DNA from: an uncultured Caryophanales bacterium
Lineage (GTDB): Bacteria > Bacillota_I > Bacilli_A > RF39 > UBA660
Assembly: GCA_905206805.1 (NCBI GenBank)
Contig: CAJLIR010000020.1
Coordinates: 1 to 22,491 of the forward strand
Length of the DNA stretch: 22,491 bases
Direction of reading: 5' to 3'
Under the pieces are notes generated by a model, which was not told the origin of the DNA, did no database searches, and worked only from the letters and a program-made list of their open reading frames with translations. Both the position numbers and the translations under genes were made by a program. Shown here piece by piece: positions 7,424 through 15,948 of this stretch (the stretch's first letter is position 1; each line of letters begins with the position of its first letter).

Positions 7424-7630
7424 ATGGAAAGATTGAAAGAATGTAGAATTAATAATCATTATAGTTTTAATTATATGGCTAAAGAACTAAGTATAAGTAA
7501 AACATACTATTGGCAGTTAGAGCATAATCAAAGAAGAATATCTTATGAAATGGCGGTAAAAATTGCCGCTATATTTAAAAAAAAACCAGACGAGATATTT
7601 TATGATGAATTTAGAAAAAAAATAAAATAA
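7424..7630 (+). CDS. Small XRE/Cro-type DNA-binding protein (68 residues)
   Basis: The protein is little more than one helix-turn-helix domain: MAKELSISKTYYWQLEHNQR places the turn and recognition helix at about residues 18-38, followed by RRISYEMAVKIAAIF. The start ATG at 7424 has a weak GGTGAT site and a predicted leader of only about 12 bases. Its own promoter contains a GTTAAC site in the spacer. Paired divergently with the 117-residue regulator it resembles a Cro/CI-like switch, but no phage, toxin or conjugation genes are nearby. The stop codon is part of the terminator stem shared with rplT. Confidence 0.8.
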   Translation: MERLKECRINNHYSFNYMAKELSISKTYYWQLEHNQRRISYEMAVKIAAIFKKKPDEIFYDEFRKKIK

Positions 7631-7652
7631 GAGTATTAAATACTCTTATTTT
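7624..7652. terminator. Bidirectional terminator between the small HTH gene and rplT
   Basis: A perfect 13-bp inverted repeat (7624-7636 with 7640-7652, loop TAA) contains the stop codons of both convergent genes. A/T-runs at the edges allow function on both strands. Confidence 0.85.
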
Positions 7653-8179
7653 AATGCAGAAATTAAATCTGCTTTTTTCATTGTAGAAATACCTTCAATA
7701 CCTTTTTCTTTTGCCATTTCTTTTAATTCAGCAACAGTTAATTTTGATAAATCAGTTGTTTCTGCTTTTTTAGAAACATTTTCAGTTTTTTCTATTTTTT
7801 TTGTTTCAGATTTAACACTTTTACCATTTAAAGCACTGTTAGCAATTTCTACTAAATTAGTGAATGCTGCTTTGTTGTCAATAGCAATTTCACTTAACAT
7901 TTTACGATTAACTACTACTCCAGCTTTAGAAAGACCATTAATGAATTTTGAATAACTAATGTTGTTTTCACGACATGCAGCGTTAATTCTTGTAATCCAT
8001 AATTTTCTAAAGTCTCTTTTCTTTTGTCTTCTATCTCTATATGCATATTTACCTGAATGCATTACTTGTTCTTTTGCAGTTTTATAAACTCTATGTTTGC
8101 TTCCAAAGTACCCTTTTGCTTCTTTCATTACTTTTTTACGACGGGCACGATGTATTGTTCCACCTTTAACTCTTGGCAT
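7646..8179 (-). CDS. rplT: Large ribosomal subunit protein L20 (bL20) with C-terminal Rho-N/SAP-like extension
   Basis: Residues 1-115 are a normal L20: MPRVKGGTIHRARRKKVMKE, then GYFGSKHRVYKTAKEQVM and RRQKKRDFRKLWITRINAAC. L20 binds 23S rRNA early in 50S assembly and represses the infC operon in Bacilli. The protein is 177 residues, about 60 longer than usual. The extra part is a charged Lys/Glu/Thr linker followed at 143-177 by LSKLTVAELKEMAKEKGIEG and MKKADLISALK, a helix-extended-helix pattern like the Rho N-terminal or SAP nucleic-acid-binding domain. AAGGAGG precedes the ATG. Last gene of infC-rpmI-rplT. Confidence 0.95.
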   Translation of the reverse strand: MPRVKGGTIHRARRKKVMKEAKGYFGSKHRVYKTAKEQVMHSGKYAYRDRRQKKRDFRKLWITRINAACRENNISYSKFINGLSKAGVVVNRKMLSEIAIDNKAAFTNLVEIANSALNGKSVKSETKKIEKTENVSKKAETTDLSKLTVAELKEMAKEKGIEGISTMKKADLISALK

Positions 8180-8196
8180 TTTAATTCCTCCTTAAC

Positions 8197-8394
8197 TTAC
8201 TTAATTACATCTTTTAATCTATTGTAATCAGCCTTACTTAATAATGAAGCTGATCTACCACTTCTATTTGAAGCAGCATTCTTTTTTCCAGTATTATGTC
8301 TTGTACCTGGATGACCTATTTTAACAGTACCACCTGGTCTAGCTTTACAAACTTTAGCAGTACCTTTATGTGTCCTTTGTGTTACTTTTGCCAT
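8197..8394 (-). CDS. rpmI: Large ribosomal subunit protein L35 (bL35)
   Basis: This 65-residue basic protein has the L35 pattern: MAKVTQRTHKGTAKV, then GTVKIGHPGTRHNTGKKNAA and LLSKADYNRLKDVI at the end. It belongs to the 50S subunit. The ATG at 8394 is chosen because AGGAGG lies just upstream; an upstream in-frame ATG would add 11 residues translated from the end of infC. It lies between infC (10 bases away) and rplT, the usual order in Bacillota. Confidence 0.94.
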   Translation of the reverse strand: MAKVTQRTHKGTAKVCKARPGGTVKIGHPGTRHNTGKKNAASNRSGRSASLLSKADYNRLKDVIK

Positions 8395-8404
8395 ACAAAT
8401 CCTC

Positions 8405-8935
8405 CTATTTCTCTTTCTTCGGTGCAAGTATCATATACATTACTCTTCCTTCTAAGGAAGGTGCTTGTTCAACACTTGCTACGCTATTTAAAGCTTCCGC
8501 AAAACGAAGTAAAACGTTCTTTCCAAGTTCAGGGTGAGCCATCTCACGTCCTTTAAAACGAATACTAACTTTTATTTTATGACCTTTTTCTAAGTATTTA
8601 GTTGAATTAACAATTCTTGTGTTAAAATCATGAACATCAATTGTAACTGATAAACGATATTCTTTCATTTCTAAGTTAGTTTCTCTTTGACGTTTTTGAT
8701 TTTCTTTTTGTTTCTTCTTATTTTCATACTTAAATTTATTATAATCCATTATTTTGCAAACTTGTGGTGTTGCAGTTGGACTTATAAGTACAAGATCAAA
8801 TCCTGCATAACTTGCTAAAGTTAAAGCATCCTTTATTGACTTGATTCCTAATTTTTCACCATTTGGTCCAATAACCATTACTTCTTTTGCTCTAATTTGT
8901 TCATTTATAAACAAATCTTTTTCTTTATTTGCGAT
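8405..8935 (-). CDS. infC: Translation initiation factor IF-3, probable AUC start
   Basis: IF-3 binds the 30S subunit, keeps it apart from 50S and checks start codons. The family pattern is clear: INEQIRAKEVMVIGPNGEKL in the N-domain, then the basic linker (KKKQKENQKRQRETNLEMKE) and C-domain segments KVSIRFKGREMAHPELG and MYMILAPKK. I place the start at ATC (8935-8933), eight bases after GGAGG (8948-8944). The first ATG in frame (8950) overlaps that GGAGG, has no site of its own and sits at the end of the leader terminator. IF-3 genes commonly begin with AUU or AUC, which lets IF-3 repress its own synthesis. Without that, the protein would start MEVSDIANKEK. First gene of the operon. Confidence 0.93.
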   Translation of the reverse strand: MANKEKDLFINEQIRAKEVMVIGPNGEKLGIKSIKDALTLASYAGFDLVLISPTATPQVCKIMDYNKFKYENKKKQKENQKRQRETNLEMKEYRLSVTIDVHDFNTRIVNSTKYLEKGHKIKVSIRFKGREMAHPELGKNVLLRFAEALNSVASVEQAPSLEGRVMYMILAPKKEK

Positions 8936-8948
8936 ATCTGACACCTCC

Positions 8949-9083
8949 ATAAAAAAAGTGAATACACAAAATATCCACTTTATAAGCACAATTAAAATAA
9001 TAAATATTTTTCTAGCTTTTTTACCCAAAATTATTCATAATCGGGTGAGAAGTGGATACTTCTTCTTTCCTTTTTTTAAACTA
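8949..9083 (-). promoter_or_regulatory. infC operon leader with attenuator (L20-leader type)
   Basis: The roughly 130-base leader contains AAGTGGATA (8980-8972), which can pair in two ways. With TATTCACTT (8964-8956) it forms a 9-bp hairpin followed by a T-run, a terminator ending right before infC. With TATCCACTT (9058-9050) it forms a perfect 9-bp long-range helix that excludes the terminator. In Bacilli, L20 binds the infC leader and causes premature termination. Position, operon and competing helices fit this, though sequence match to the known L20-binding site was not tested. Confidence 0.72.
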
Positions 9084-9089
9084 TTATTC

Positions 9090-9118
9090 ATTATAAACAA
9101 AAATTATTACTTTGTCAA
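9090..9118 (-). promoter_or_regulatory. Sigma-A type promoter of infC-rpmI-rplT
   Basis: On the minus strand a consensus TTGACA (9118-9113) and TATAAT (9095-9090) are separated by 17 bases. The -35 box overlaps the stop region of nrnA, and transcription should start near 9083. Confidence 0.85.
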
Positions 9119-10075
9119 TACATTTTCTTTATATTCTTGACAAACGCGATCAAGATCCTTAATTAAATTATCGGCAGCATCAAAATTTTCTAATTTTACG
9201 CCACTTGCCATTGCGTGTCCACCCCCACCATAATTAGATGCGATTTCATTAACTATAGGGCCCCGTGATCTTAAAGTTCCTCTAATATTATTATTTACTT
9301 TATCGACTGAAAAAAGTCCCCACGCAATTATTTCATCGATATAATTTAATTCATTTACCATATTGCCAGCTGTTGCTGGATCAACGCCATATTCTGTTAA
9401 AATGTCATCAGTTATTTTTAAATATCCAAAACCATGTTCAGTAATTTTAATATTTTGATATATAAATCCCAAAAATCGTATTTCTTTTAATGGTCTTGTA
9501 TATAAATTTGAATATAAATTTGTAAAATCAATTCTAGTTTCTTTTATTAATTTTGAAACTAAATCAAAAGTTTTTGGTGTAGTATATTGAAATAAAAATC
9601 TACCTGTATCTGCAACTAAACCTATATATAATTTTTCTGCAGCACTTTTTGTCATTTTTAATTTTGTATGATATACAATTTCCATAATCATTTGTGATGC
9701 ACTACTAGACTTATCATCAATGTATTCTAAATCACAAAATTTTTCTATAAAAGGATGATGATCTATTTTTATACTTTCAGAAAATAATGAAAAATTAACT
9801 GAATCAACCCTTTTTTTATCTGGAGTATCAGTAACAATTAATAAAGCATCCTTAATTTCTAAATCATCAATTTTATCTAGGGAACCTAAATATCTAAATT
9901 TAGATGTAGGACAACCTACTGTATAAACTTTTTTAGATGGAAATGTATTTAGTATTATTTCCTTTAAAGCTAAGGAACTTGCTAAAGCGTCTGGATCAGG
10001 TCCAATATGACGCGCTATTACAATAGTATTATATTGTTTAATTTTTTTGTAGATTTTTTTATATATACTATACAT
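9107..10075 (-). CDS. nrnA: DHH-family bifunctional oligoribonuclease and PAP phosphatase
   Basis: This 322-residue DHH/DHHA1 phosphoesterase degrades short oligonucleotides (nanoRNA) and, in NrnA of Bacilli, dephosphorylates 3'-phosphoadenosine 5'-phosphate. Visible motifs in order are HIGPDPDALASS (residues 23-34, metal-binding H and two D), the D in VTDTPDKKR, the DHH signature in IKIDHHPF, VADTGRF, and GGGGHAMASG in the DHHA1 substrate-binding domain near the C-terminus. All catalytic motifs are intact. The ribosome binding site before the ATG (GTGGTAG) is weak. It follows ackA by 13 bases and is the last gene of the dusB-to-nrnA run; its 3' end holds the infC promoter. Confidence 0.9.
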   Translation of the reverse strand: MYSIYKKIYKKIKQYNTIVIARHIGPDPDALASSLALKEIILNTFPSKKVYTVGCPTSKFRYLGSLDKIDDLEIKDALLIVTDTPDKKRVDSVNFSLFSESIKIDHHPFIEKFCDLEYIDDKSSSASQMIMEIVYHTKLKMTKSAAEKLYIGLVADTGRFLFQYTTPKTFDLVSKLIKETRIDFTNLYSNLYTRPLKEIRFLGFIYQNIKITEHGFGYLKITDDILTEYGVDPATAGNMVNELNYIDEIIAWGLFSVDKVNNNIRGTLRSRGPIVNEIASNYGGGGHAMASGVKLENFDAADNLIKDLDRVCQEYKENVLTK

Positions 10076-10088
10076 ACTACCACACTTT

Positions 10089-11270
10089 CTATTTAACTAA
10101 ATTGTATGTATCACGAGCAATCATAAGCTCTTCATCAGTTGGTATTACATAACAAGGAATACTTGAATCACTTGTTGTAATTAAAGCTTCACGTCCCATA
10201 ACTTTATTAGCTTCTTCATCTAACTTTATACCTAATACTTTAAGTGAATCAATAACTCTTTTTCTTACTTGATAAGAATTTTCGCCAACTCCAGCAGTAA
10301 AGGCAATAGCGTCAACTCCACCTAATAAAACATAATATTTTGCAATATAATCAACGATTCTTCTTATGTACATTTTTTCAGCTAAAATACACATTTCATC
10401 GTTATTTTCAATACCATGCTCTATATCTCTATGATCGTTAGAAATACGAGATATACCAAGTAATCCACTTTCTTTATTAATAATTCTATCAATATCACTA
10501 GCAGATAAATCAGCTTGTTTCATCATATATGGAATAATTGAAGCATCAATATCACCACAACGTGTACCCATAATAACACCCGCATTTGGTGTAAATCCCA
10601 TAGAAGTATCAACACATTTTAAAGAGTCAACCGCAGTAATACTTGCACCATTACCGATATGACAAACAATAACTTTGGCGTCATTTTTATTTAAAATTTC
10701 GCTTAGTCTAATAGCAACAAACTTATGACTTGTTCCGTGTGCTCCATATCTTCTTACTTTATATTTTGTGTACCATTCATAAGGTAATGCGTAAAGATAT
10801 GTACTAGGACTCATAGTTTGATGGAAAGCTGTATCGAAAACTGCTGTTCCTATAGCACCAGGAATAAATCTTTTAAATGCTTTCATTCCAATTACTGCAC
10901 CAGGATTATGAAGTGGAGCTAAAACGCTTAAATCAGAAATTTGTTGTATTTTCTCGTCATCTAAAATAACTGATGAATTAAATATATCTCCTCCAGCAAC
11001 AACTCTATGACCTATGCCTTTTATTTCATCTAAAGATTTAACAATATTATTATTTAGTAATTCTTCTGTTAATAAATTTACGGCATCCTCGTGATTACTT
11101 AATGGAGCTTTTTTTTCTATTTTTTCGCCATTTATTTTAATAGTATAAAAACTATCATTAGTATTACCTATTCTTTCAAAATTACCAGATATTAATACGC
11201 GTTCTTCAGGCATTTCATAAGCTTGAAATTTTAAAGAAGAACTTCCTGCATTTACAGATAAAATTTTCAT
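10089..11270 (-). CDS. ackA: Acetate kinase
   Basis: This 393-residue enzyme converts acetyl phosphate and ADP to acetate and ATP, the energy-yielding end of acetate fermentation. Signature segments are MKILSVNAGSSSLKF at the start (phosphate-binding N7), the catalytic loop FDTAFHQTM, the ATP-site motif VCHIGNGASITAV, and FTAGVGENS near the C-terminus. Length is normal (about 395-400). AAAGAGGG precedes the ATG. It lies 15 bases downstream of the histidine phosphatase gene. The partner phosphotransacetylase is not in the window. Confidence 0.97.
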   Translation of the reverse strand: MKILSVNAGSSSLKFQAYEMPEERVLISGNFERIGNTNDSFYTIKINGEKIEKKAPLSNHEDAVNLLTEELLNNNIVKSLDEIKGIGHRVVAGGDIFNSSVILDDEKIQQISDLSVLAPLHNPGAVIGMKAFKRFIPGAIGTAVFDTAFHQTMSPSTYLYALPYEWYTKYKVRRYGAHGTSHKFVAIRLSEILNKNDAKVIVCHIGNGASITAVDSLKCVDTSMGFTPNAGVIMGTRCGDIDASIIPYMMKQADLSASDIDRIINKESGLLGISRISNDHRDIEHGIENNDEMCILAEKMYIRRIVDYIAKYYVLLGGVDAIAFTAGVGENSYQVRKRVIDSLKVLGIKLDEEANKVMGREALITTSDSSIPCYVIPTDEELMIARDTYNLVK

Positions 11271-11285
11271 TTTTTTCCCTCTTTC

Positions 11286-11813
11286 TTATATATCATATTC
11301 AAAAACACAACAATTTGGAGTTTTTGTATCTAAAAAATTTGTATCTTCATTATATCCACTAATAACATAATGAAGTGCTCTTATAGTGGCTCCGTGTGAA
11401 ACTATTAAAACTGTTGAATTATAATATTTATCTCTTATTTCATAGAAAAAGTCAGTTACTCTTTTAAATAAAGAACTAATACTTTCTACTCCATATAAAT
11501 TAGAATCAATTTTATAATTCCAATACAATTTAGCATCATAGTATTTATGATTTTTACCCTCTAGTTCACCCATATTACGTTCTATTAATCGATTATCAAT
11601 TATAGGAGAAACCTTAGTAATTATATTTAAGGTTTGAATTGCTCTTTTAAGTGGACTAGAAAAACATACATCAATTTTTGTTTTTTCTAATTTTTTAGAA
11701 ACCATTAATGCCTGTTCTTTTCCTTTTTCATTTAAAGGTATATCAGTAATACCTTGCATTATATGTTTTAAATTCCAATCAGTTTCACCATGTCTAACCA
11801 AAATAATTTTCAT
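11286..11813 (-). CDS. Histidine phosphatase family protein (phosphoglycerate mutase-like)
   Basis: This 175-residue protein of the branch-1 histidine phosphatase fold carries the RHG motif (LVRHGETDWN) with the phosphorylated histidine at residue 8. It also has SSPLKRAIQT, the acid residue in IERNMGELEG, and a second catalytic histidine in VSHGATIRA. At this length it is more like the small CobC/YhfR/GpmB-type phosphatases than the glycolytic dPGM (about 230-250). Substrate is not predictable. Its ATG shares one base with the lysS stop (TAATG), so the two are translationally coupled. Confidence 0.85.
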   Translation of the reverse strand: MKIILVRHGETDWNLKHIMQGITDIPLNEKGKEQALMVSKKLEKTKIDVCFSSPLKRAIQTLNIITKVSPIIDNRLIERNMGELEGKNHKYYDAKLYWNYKIDSNLYGVESISSLFKRVTDFFYEIRDKYYNSTVLIVSHGATIRALHYVISGYNEDTNFLDTKTPNCCVFEYDI

Positions 11814-13294
11814 TAATTATTTTCCTTATCAACAGGTTTCATTAATGGAAACATAATTGTATCCTTAATATTATCAGAATTAGTTAAAATTTGAACTAAA
11901 CGATCAATTCCAATTCCCCAACCAGAAATAGGTGGCATTCCATATTCCATAGCTTCAATATAATCGTAATCCATCATCATAGCTTCGTCATCACCATTAG
12001 CTTTTAAATTAGCTTGTTCAATTAATCTTTTTTCTTGTTCCATAGGATCAACTAATTCTGAATAAGCATTAATAATTTCTGCACCATTCATAATAAGTTG
12101 AAAACGGTCTGTTAATTCTTTATTTAAGTCATTTGCTCTTGCAAGTGGTGATAAACTAATTGGATGTTCAGTTAAGAAAACTGGTCCTAAAACAAATGGA
12201 CGTGCAACTTTTTTATAAAGTTGATCTACTAAATTTCCATAACCTAATGATTCTAATGGAGTTTCACTATCAATTTCTAATTTTTCTGATTTGATTTTTT
12301 CTAATAATTTTTCTTTTGTATTATACTCATATATATCTATATTAGAATGTTTTAAAATTAAATCACGCATTGAAATACTTTCCCACTCACCACTTATATC
12401 AATTGTCTTTCCTTCAATAGTAAGTTCTAATTTACCAAACAAATTCATAACAACTGTTTGAATCATTTCACGTAAAAATTTCATATTGTCTTTATAATTT
12501 AGATATGCACCATATCCTTCTAGCATAGTAAAGTCTTGTAAGTGAGTTGCATCAATTCCTTCATTTCTGAAACATCTTGCAAATTCAAAAACTTTTGTAA
12601 ATCCACCTACTATTGCTCTTTTTAAATATGTTTCTGGCGCAATTCGCAAATATAAGTCTATATCTAGTGCATTATGATGAGTAATAAATGGTTTTGCTAA
12701 AGCACCACTTGCTTTATTATTTAAAATTGGTGTTTCAATTTCAATATAACCATTGTTATTTAAGAAATTTCTAATTTCACGAATTAAATTGCTTCTAAAC
12801 AAAAACTTAGTACGTGACTCTTCATTCATTATTAAATCAACATAACGATTTCTATAAATTGTTTCAATATCACTTAAACCGTGAAATTTCTCTGGTAGTG
12901 GTTTTAAAGCTTTACCTAAAAATTCAAAATCATCTGCTCTTAGGGTTTTTTCACCTGTATGAGTTGTAAAAATTTCACCCCTCACACCAATAAAATCTCC
13001 GACGTCAACATTTGATTTAAAGAAGTTGTATTTTTCTTCTCCTACTAAATCTATTTTTATAGAAATTTGAAGTTCTCCTTCAATATCACGTAATTTTAAG
13101 AAACTTAATTTTCCCATTTTACGCATAAATACAATTCTTCCAGCAACACTTACATTTTTTTCTTCATCAGGAAGATTACTTGCATCTTTTAAACTATGTG
13201 TAATTTCATATTTTTCTGGATATGGATTACAAAACTTTCTTATTTCTTCTACTTTTCCTCTTCTAACTAATTCTTGTTCACTAAATTCTCTCAT
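11813..13294 (-). CDS. lysS: Lysine--tRNA ligase, class II
   Basis: This 493-residue synthetase charges tRNA-Lys. An N-terminal OB-fold anticodon-binding domain (about 50-150; VAGRIVFMRKMGKLSFLKL) is followed by the class II core. Motif 2 is visible as FEFARCFRNEGIDATHLQDF and motif 3 as GWGIGIDRL. The lysine-pocket segment NAYSELVDP is also present. Length fits bacterial LysS. AGAGGTGG precedes the ATG, which overlaps the RDD gene stop (ATGA). There is no T-box here, unlike the tyrosine synthetase in this window. The gene is in the middle of the dusB-to-nrnA run. Confidence 0.97.
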   Translation of the reverse strand: MREFSEQELVRRGKVEEIRKFCNPYPEKYEITHSLKDASNLPDEEKNVSVAGRIVFMRKMGKLSFLKLRDIEGELQISIKIDLVGEEKYNFFKSNVDVGDFIGVRGEIFTTHTGEKTLRADDFEFLGKALKPLPEKFHGLSDIETIYRNRYVDLIMNEESRTKFLFRSNLIREIRNFLNNNGYIEIETPILNNKASGALAKPFITHHNALDIDLYLRIAPETYLKRAIVGGFTKVFEFARCFRNEGIDATHLQDFTMLEGYGAYLNYKDNMKFLREMIQTVVMNLFGKLELTIEGKTIDISGEWESISMRDLILKHSNIDIYEYNTKEKLLEKIKSEKLEIDSETPLESLGYGNLVDQLYKKVARPFVLGPVFLTEHPISLSPLARANDLNKELTDRFQLIMNGAEIINAYSELVDPMEQEKRLIEQANLKANGDDEAMMMDYDYIEAMEYGMPPISGWGIGIDRLVQILTNSDNIKDTIMFPLMKPVDKENN

Positions 13295-13924
13295 TTTTCC
13301 ACCTCTATATCGTTTTCTATATTATTTGAATCTAATTTAGTTTCTTCAAAATCATCAATAACCTTTGTACCACTTAAAATATCATTTAAACCACGTTTAT
13401 CTTTTCTTTTTATTATCATACATATACTTGCAACAATTAAACTAATTTGTAAAATTGATAAAGCAATTACAAATATAAAATAAGAATATCCTGGTAAAAT
13501 GTATATTAACATAAGTGAAAATAACATATACATAAGTCCAGTATCAATCATATTTTTAATTACCAAATTTTTTAGTGATAAACATTCTTTATCATTACGA
13601 ACAGTTTTAATTTTTAATATTTTTTTACCTACTGTTTTGCCATCAAAAAAGTATGGTATAAAAATAAAATATATAAAAATCATAACAGCGTTTATAACAC
13701 TATACATAATTCTTGCTTGATCTAAATCTTTATATATCAAAGCCATCTGATTAAAAGAAACTGAAAAACTCACATTTTCCATATTACTAACGGTATCATT
13801 AAACTCTCTATTTAAAACATCAATATTATTATTTTTGGGTAACAAGCTTGAAATTGCAACAACAACAATTGTAACAAGTGCAAAATCAATTAAAAACGCC
13901 AATATTCTTCTTAGTAAACTAGCT

Positions 13925-13938
<14 letters not shown>
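13291..13938 (-). CDS. RDD family membrane protein
   Basis: This 215-residue protein has the RDD pattern: LLRRILAFLIDFALV at the N-terminus (conserved R and D in the first helix), and later FFDGKTVGKKILKIKTV. I count about four hydrophobic helices (roughly 10-30, 75-100, 130-155, 158-180) and a charged C-terminal tail. RDD proteins are poorly defined; some have been linked to ion exchange. Its start overlaps the dusB end by 14 bases and its stop overlaps the lysS start by 4 bases, so all three are coupled. It ends in TGA, showing TGA is a stop here. Confidence 0.82.
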
Positions 13939-14911
<973 letters not shown>

Positions 14912-14926
14912 AACCACCTGAGTAAA

Positions 14927-14955
14927 ATTATACAACAAAATAGGTATTTATACAA
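14927..14955 (-). promoter_or_regulatory. Putative promoter of the dusB operon
   Basis: TATAAT (14932-14927) is preceded at 17 bases by TTGTAT (14955-14950), a weak -35 box. The start site would leave a leader of only about 9 bases before the dusB ATG. Confidence 0.45.
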
Positions 14956-14980
14956 GAAAAAAGTATTTTAAAAAAATACT
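14956..14980 (-). terminator. Terminator after the CDF transporter gene
   Basis: On the minus strand AGTATTTT and AAAATACT pair around TTT and are followed by a T-run. It lies about 47 bases beyond the transporter stop and just before the dusB promoter. Confidence 0.65.
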
Positions 14981-15026
14981 AAAAACACTATAATTTTAAT
15001 TTATTTCTATGATTGTTAATTTATTT

Positions 15027-15881
15027 TTAAAGATATGGAAGAAAATTTATACAAACGTAGTTTATTTTTTTAAAATTTTCCTTTAAAAAGTTTTCTACAT
15101 CTTTTCCTAATAAATTAGTATCAAAAACCGTCATATCTGGTAAAACAAAAACACTTAAAATCAACTTATTATATGGACCATATTTTAAAACTTTTATATT
15201 ATCAATTTTCTTTATATCAAAATTTTTTAACAAAGAATCCTTAAGTAATTGTAAATACTCCAAATTAGTTTCAACCTCACCCAAAATATTACTTATATTT
15301 TCTTTTAAAATATCAAATCCAACCTTAAAGATAAAAATACCTACAATTATACTTGCAATAATATCAGAATATTTAAAAAAGTTAATATTTAACTGCATCA
15401 ATACTGATGAGACCAATACCACTATAGAACTAATAACATCAGTACTGCTTTCCTTACCACTAGAAACTAAAATATTACTTTTAAGTTCTCTACCTTTTCT
15501 AACTAAAAAGTGCGCCAAAAAGAATTTTATAATAATTACTATTATACTAACTAAAATAACAATAATGTTAGGAACAACTACCTCTCTTTTTAAAGAACAA
15601 AAAATAATCGTAATACTTAATATTATTATAACTATACCAATAAAAATACTTATTAAATATTCTATTTTTCCGTGACCAAAAGGATGTTTTTCATCAGGTG
15701 GTTTTTTTGAAAAAACAGCTCCTATAATTCCTACTATATCAGTAATTAAATCACTAAACGAGTGCATTCCATCAGCTATTAAAGAACTTGATAAAAAAAT
15801 AATTCCCATTATTATTTTAAATAAAGATAGAAATATATTAACAACTAAACTAACAATTAAAACACCAGTAACATAATTCAA
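15027..15881 (-). CDS. Cation diffusion facilitator (CDF) family transporter
   Basis: This protein of about 284 residues has about six membrane helices and a C-terminal cytoplasmic domain (from about residue 205). CDF proteins export divalent metals (Zn, Mn, Fe, Co) in exchange for protons. The helix II metal site is HxxxD in SLIADGMHSFSDL. The loop motif HPFGHGKIEY follows. In helix V the usual HxxxD or DxxxD reads ExxxD (GKESSTDV), so the metal preference is uncertain. I prefer a TTG start at 15881, five bases after AGAGGTGG; the upstream GTG at 15890 lies inside that site. It follows polA after a terminator-like hairpin. Confidence 0.85.
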   Translation of the reverse strand: MNYVTGVLIVSLVVNIFLSLFKIIMGIIFLSSSLIADGMHSFSDLITDIVGIIGAVFSKKPPDEKHPFGHGKIEYLISIFIGIVIIILSITIIFCSLKREVVVPNIIVILVSIIVIIIKFFLAHFLVRKGRELKSNILVSSGKESSTDVISSIVVLVSSVLMQLNINFFKYSDIIASIIVGIFIFKVGFDILKENISNILGEVETNLEYLQLLKDSLLKNFDIKKIDNIKVLKYGPYNKLILSVFVLPDMTVFDTNLLGKDVENFLKENFKKINYVCINFLPYL

Positions 15882-15912
15882 AATAACCACCTCTTAAGTA
15901 TTTTATGTAAAT

Positions 15913-15944
15913 AAAAAAATAAGGAATATAATATTTCCCTATTT
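15913..15944. terminator. Terminator-like hairpin after polA
   Basis: An AT-rich stem with a GG/CC core (15917-15924 with 15937-15944, one mismatch) has T-runs on both sides. It lies a few bases past the polA stop and before the CDF gene. Confidence 0.5.
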
Positions 15945-15948
15945 TTTA

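Noticed and set aside
13291..13294. Mycoplasma-type genetic code (TGA as tryptophan)
   Set aside because: The RDD gene ends in TGA overlapping the lysS ATG, and tryptophans in the recognised proteins are encoded by TGG.
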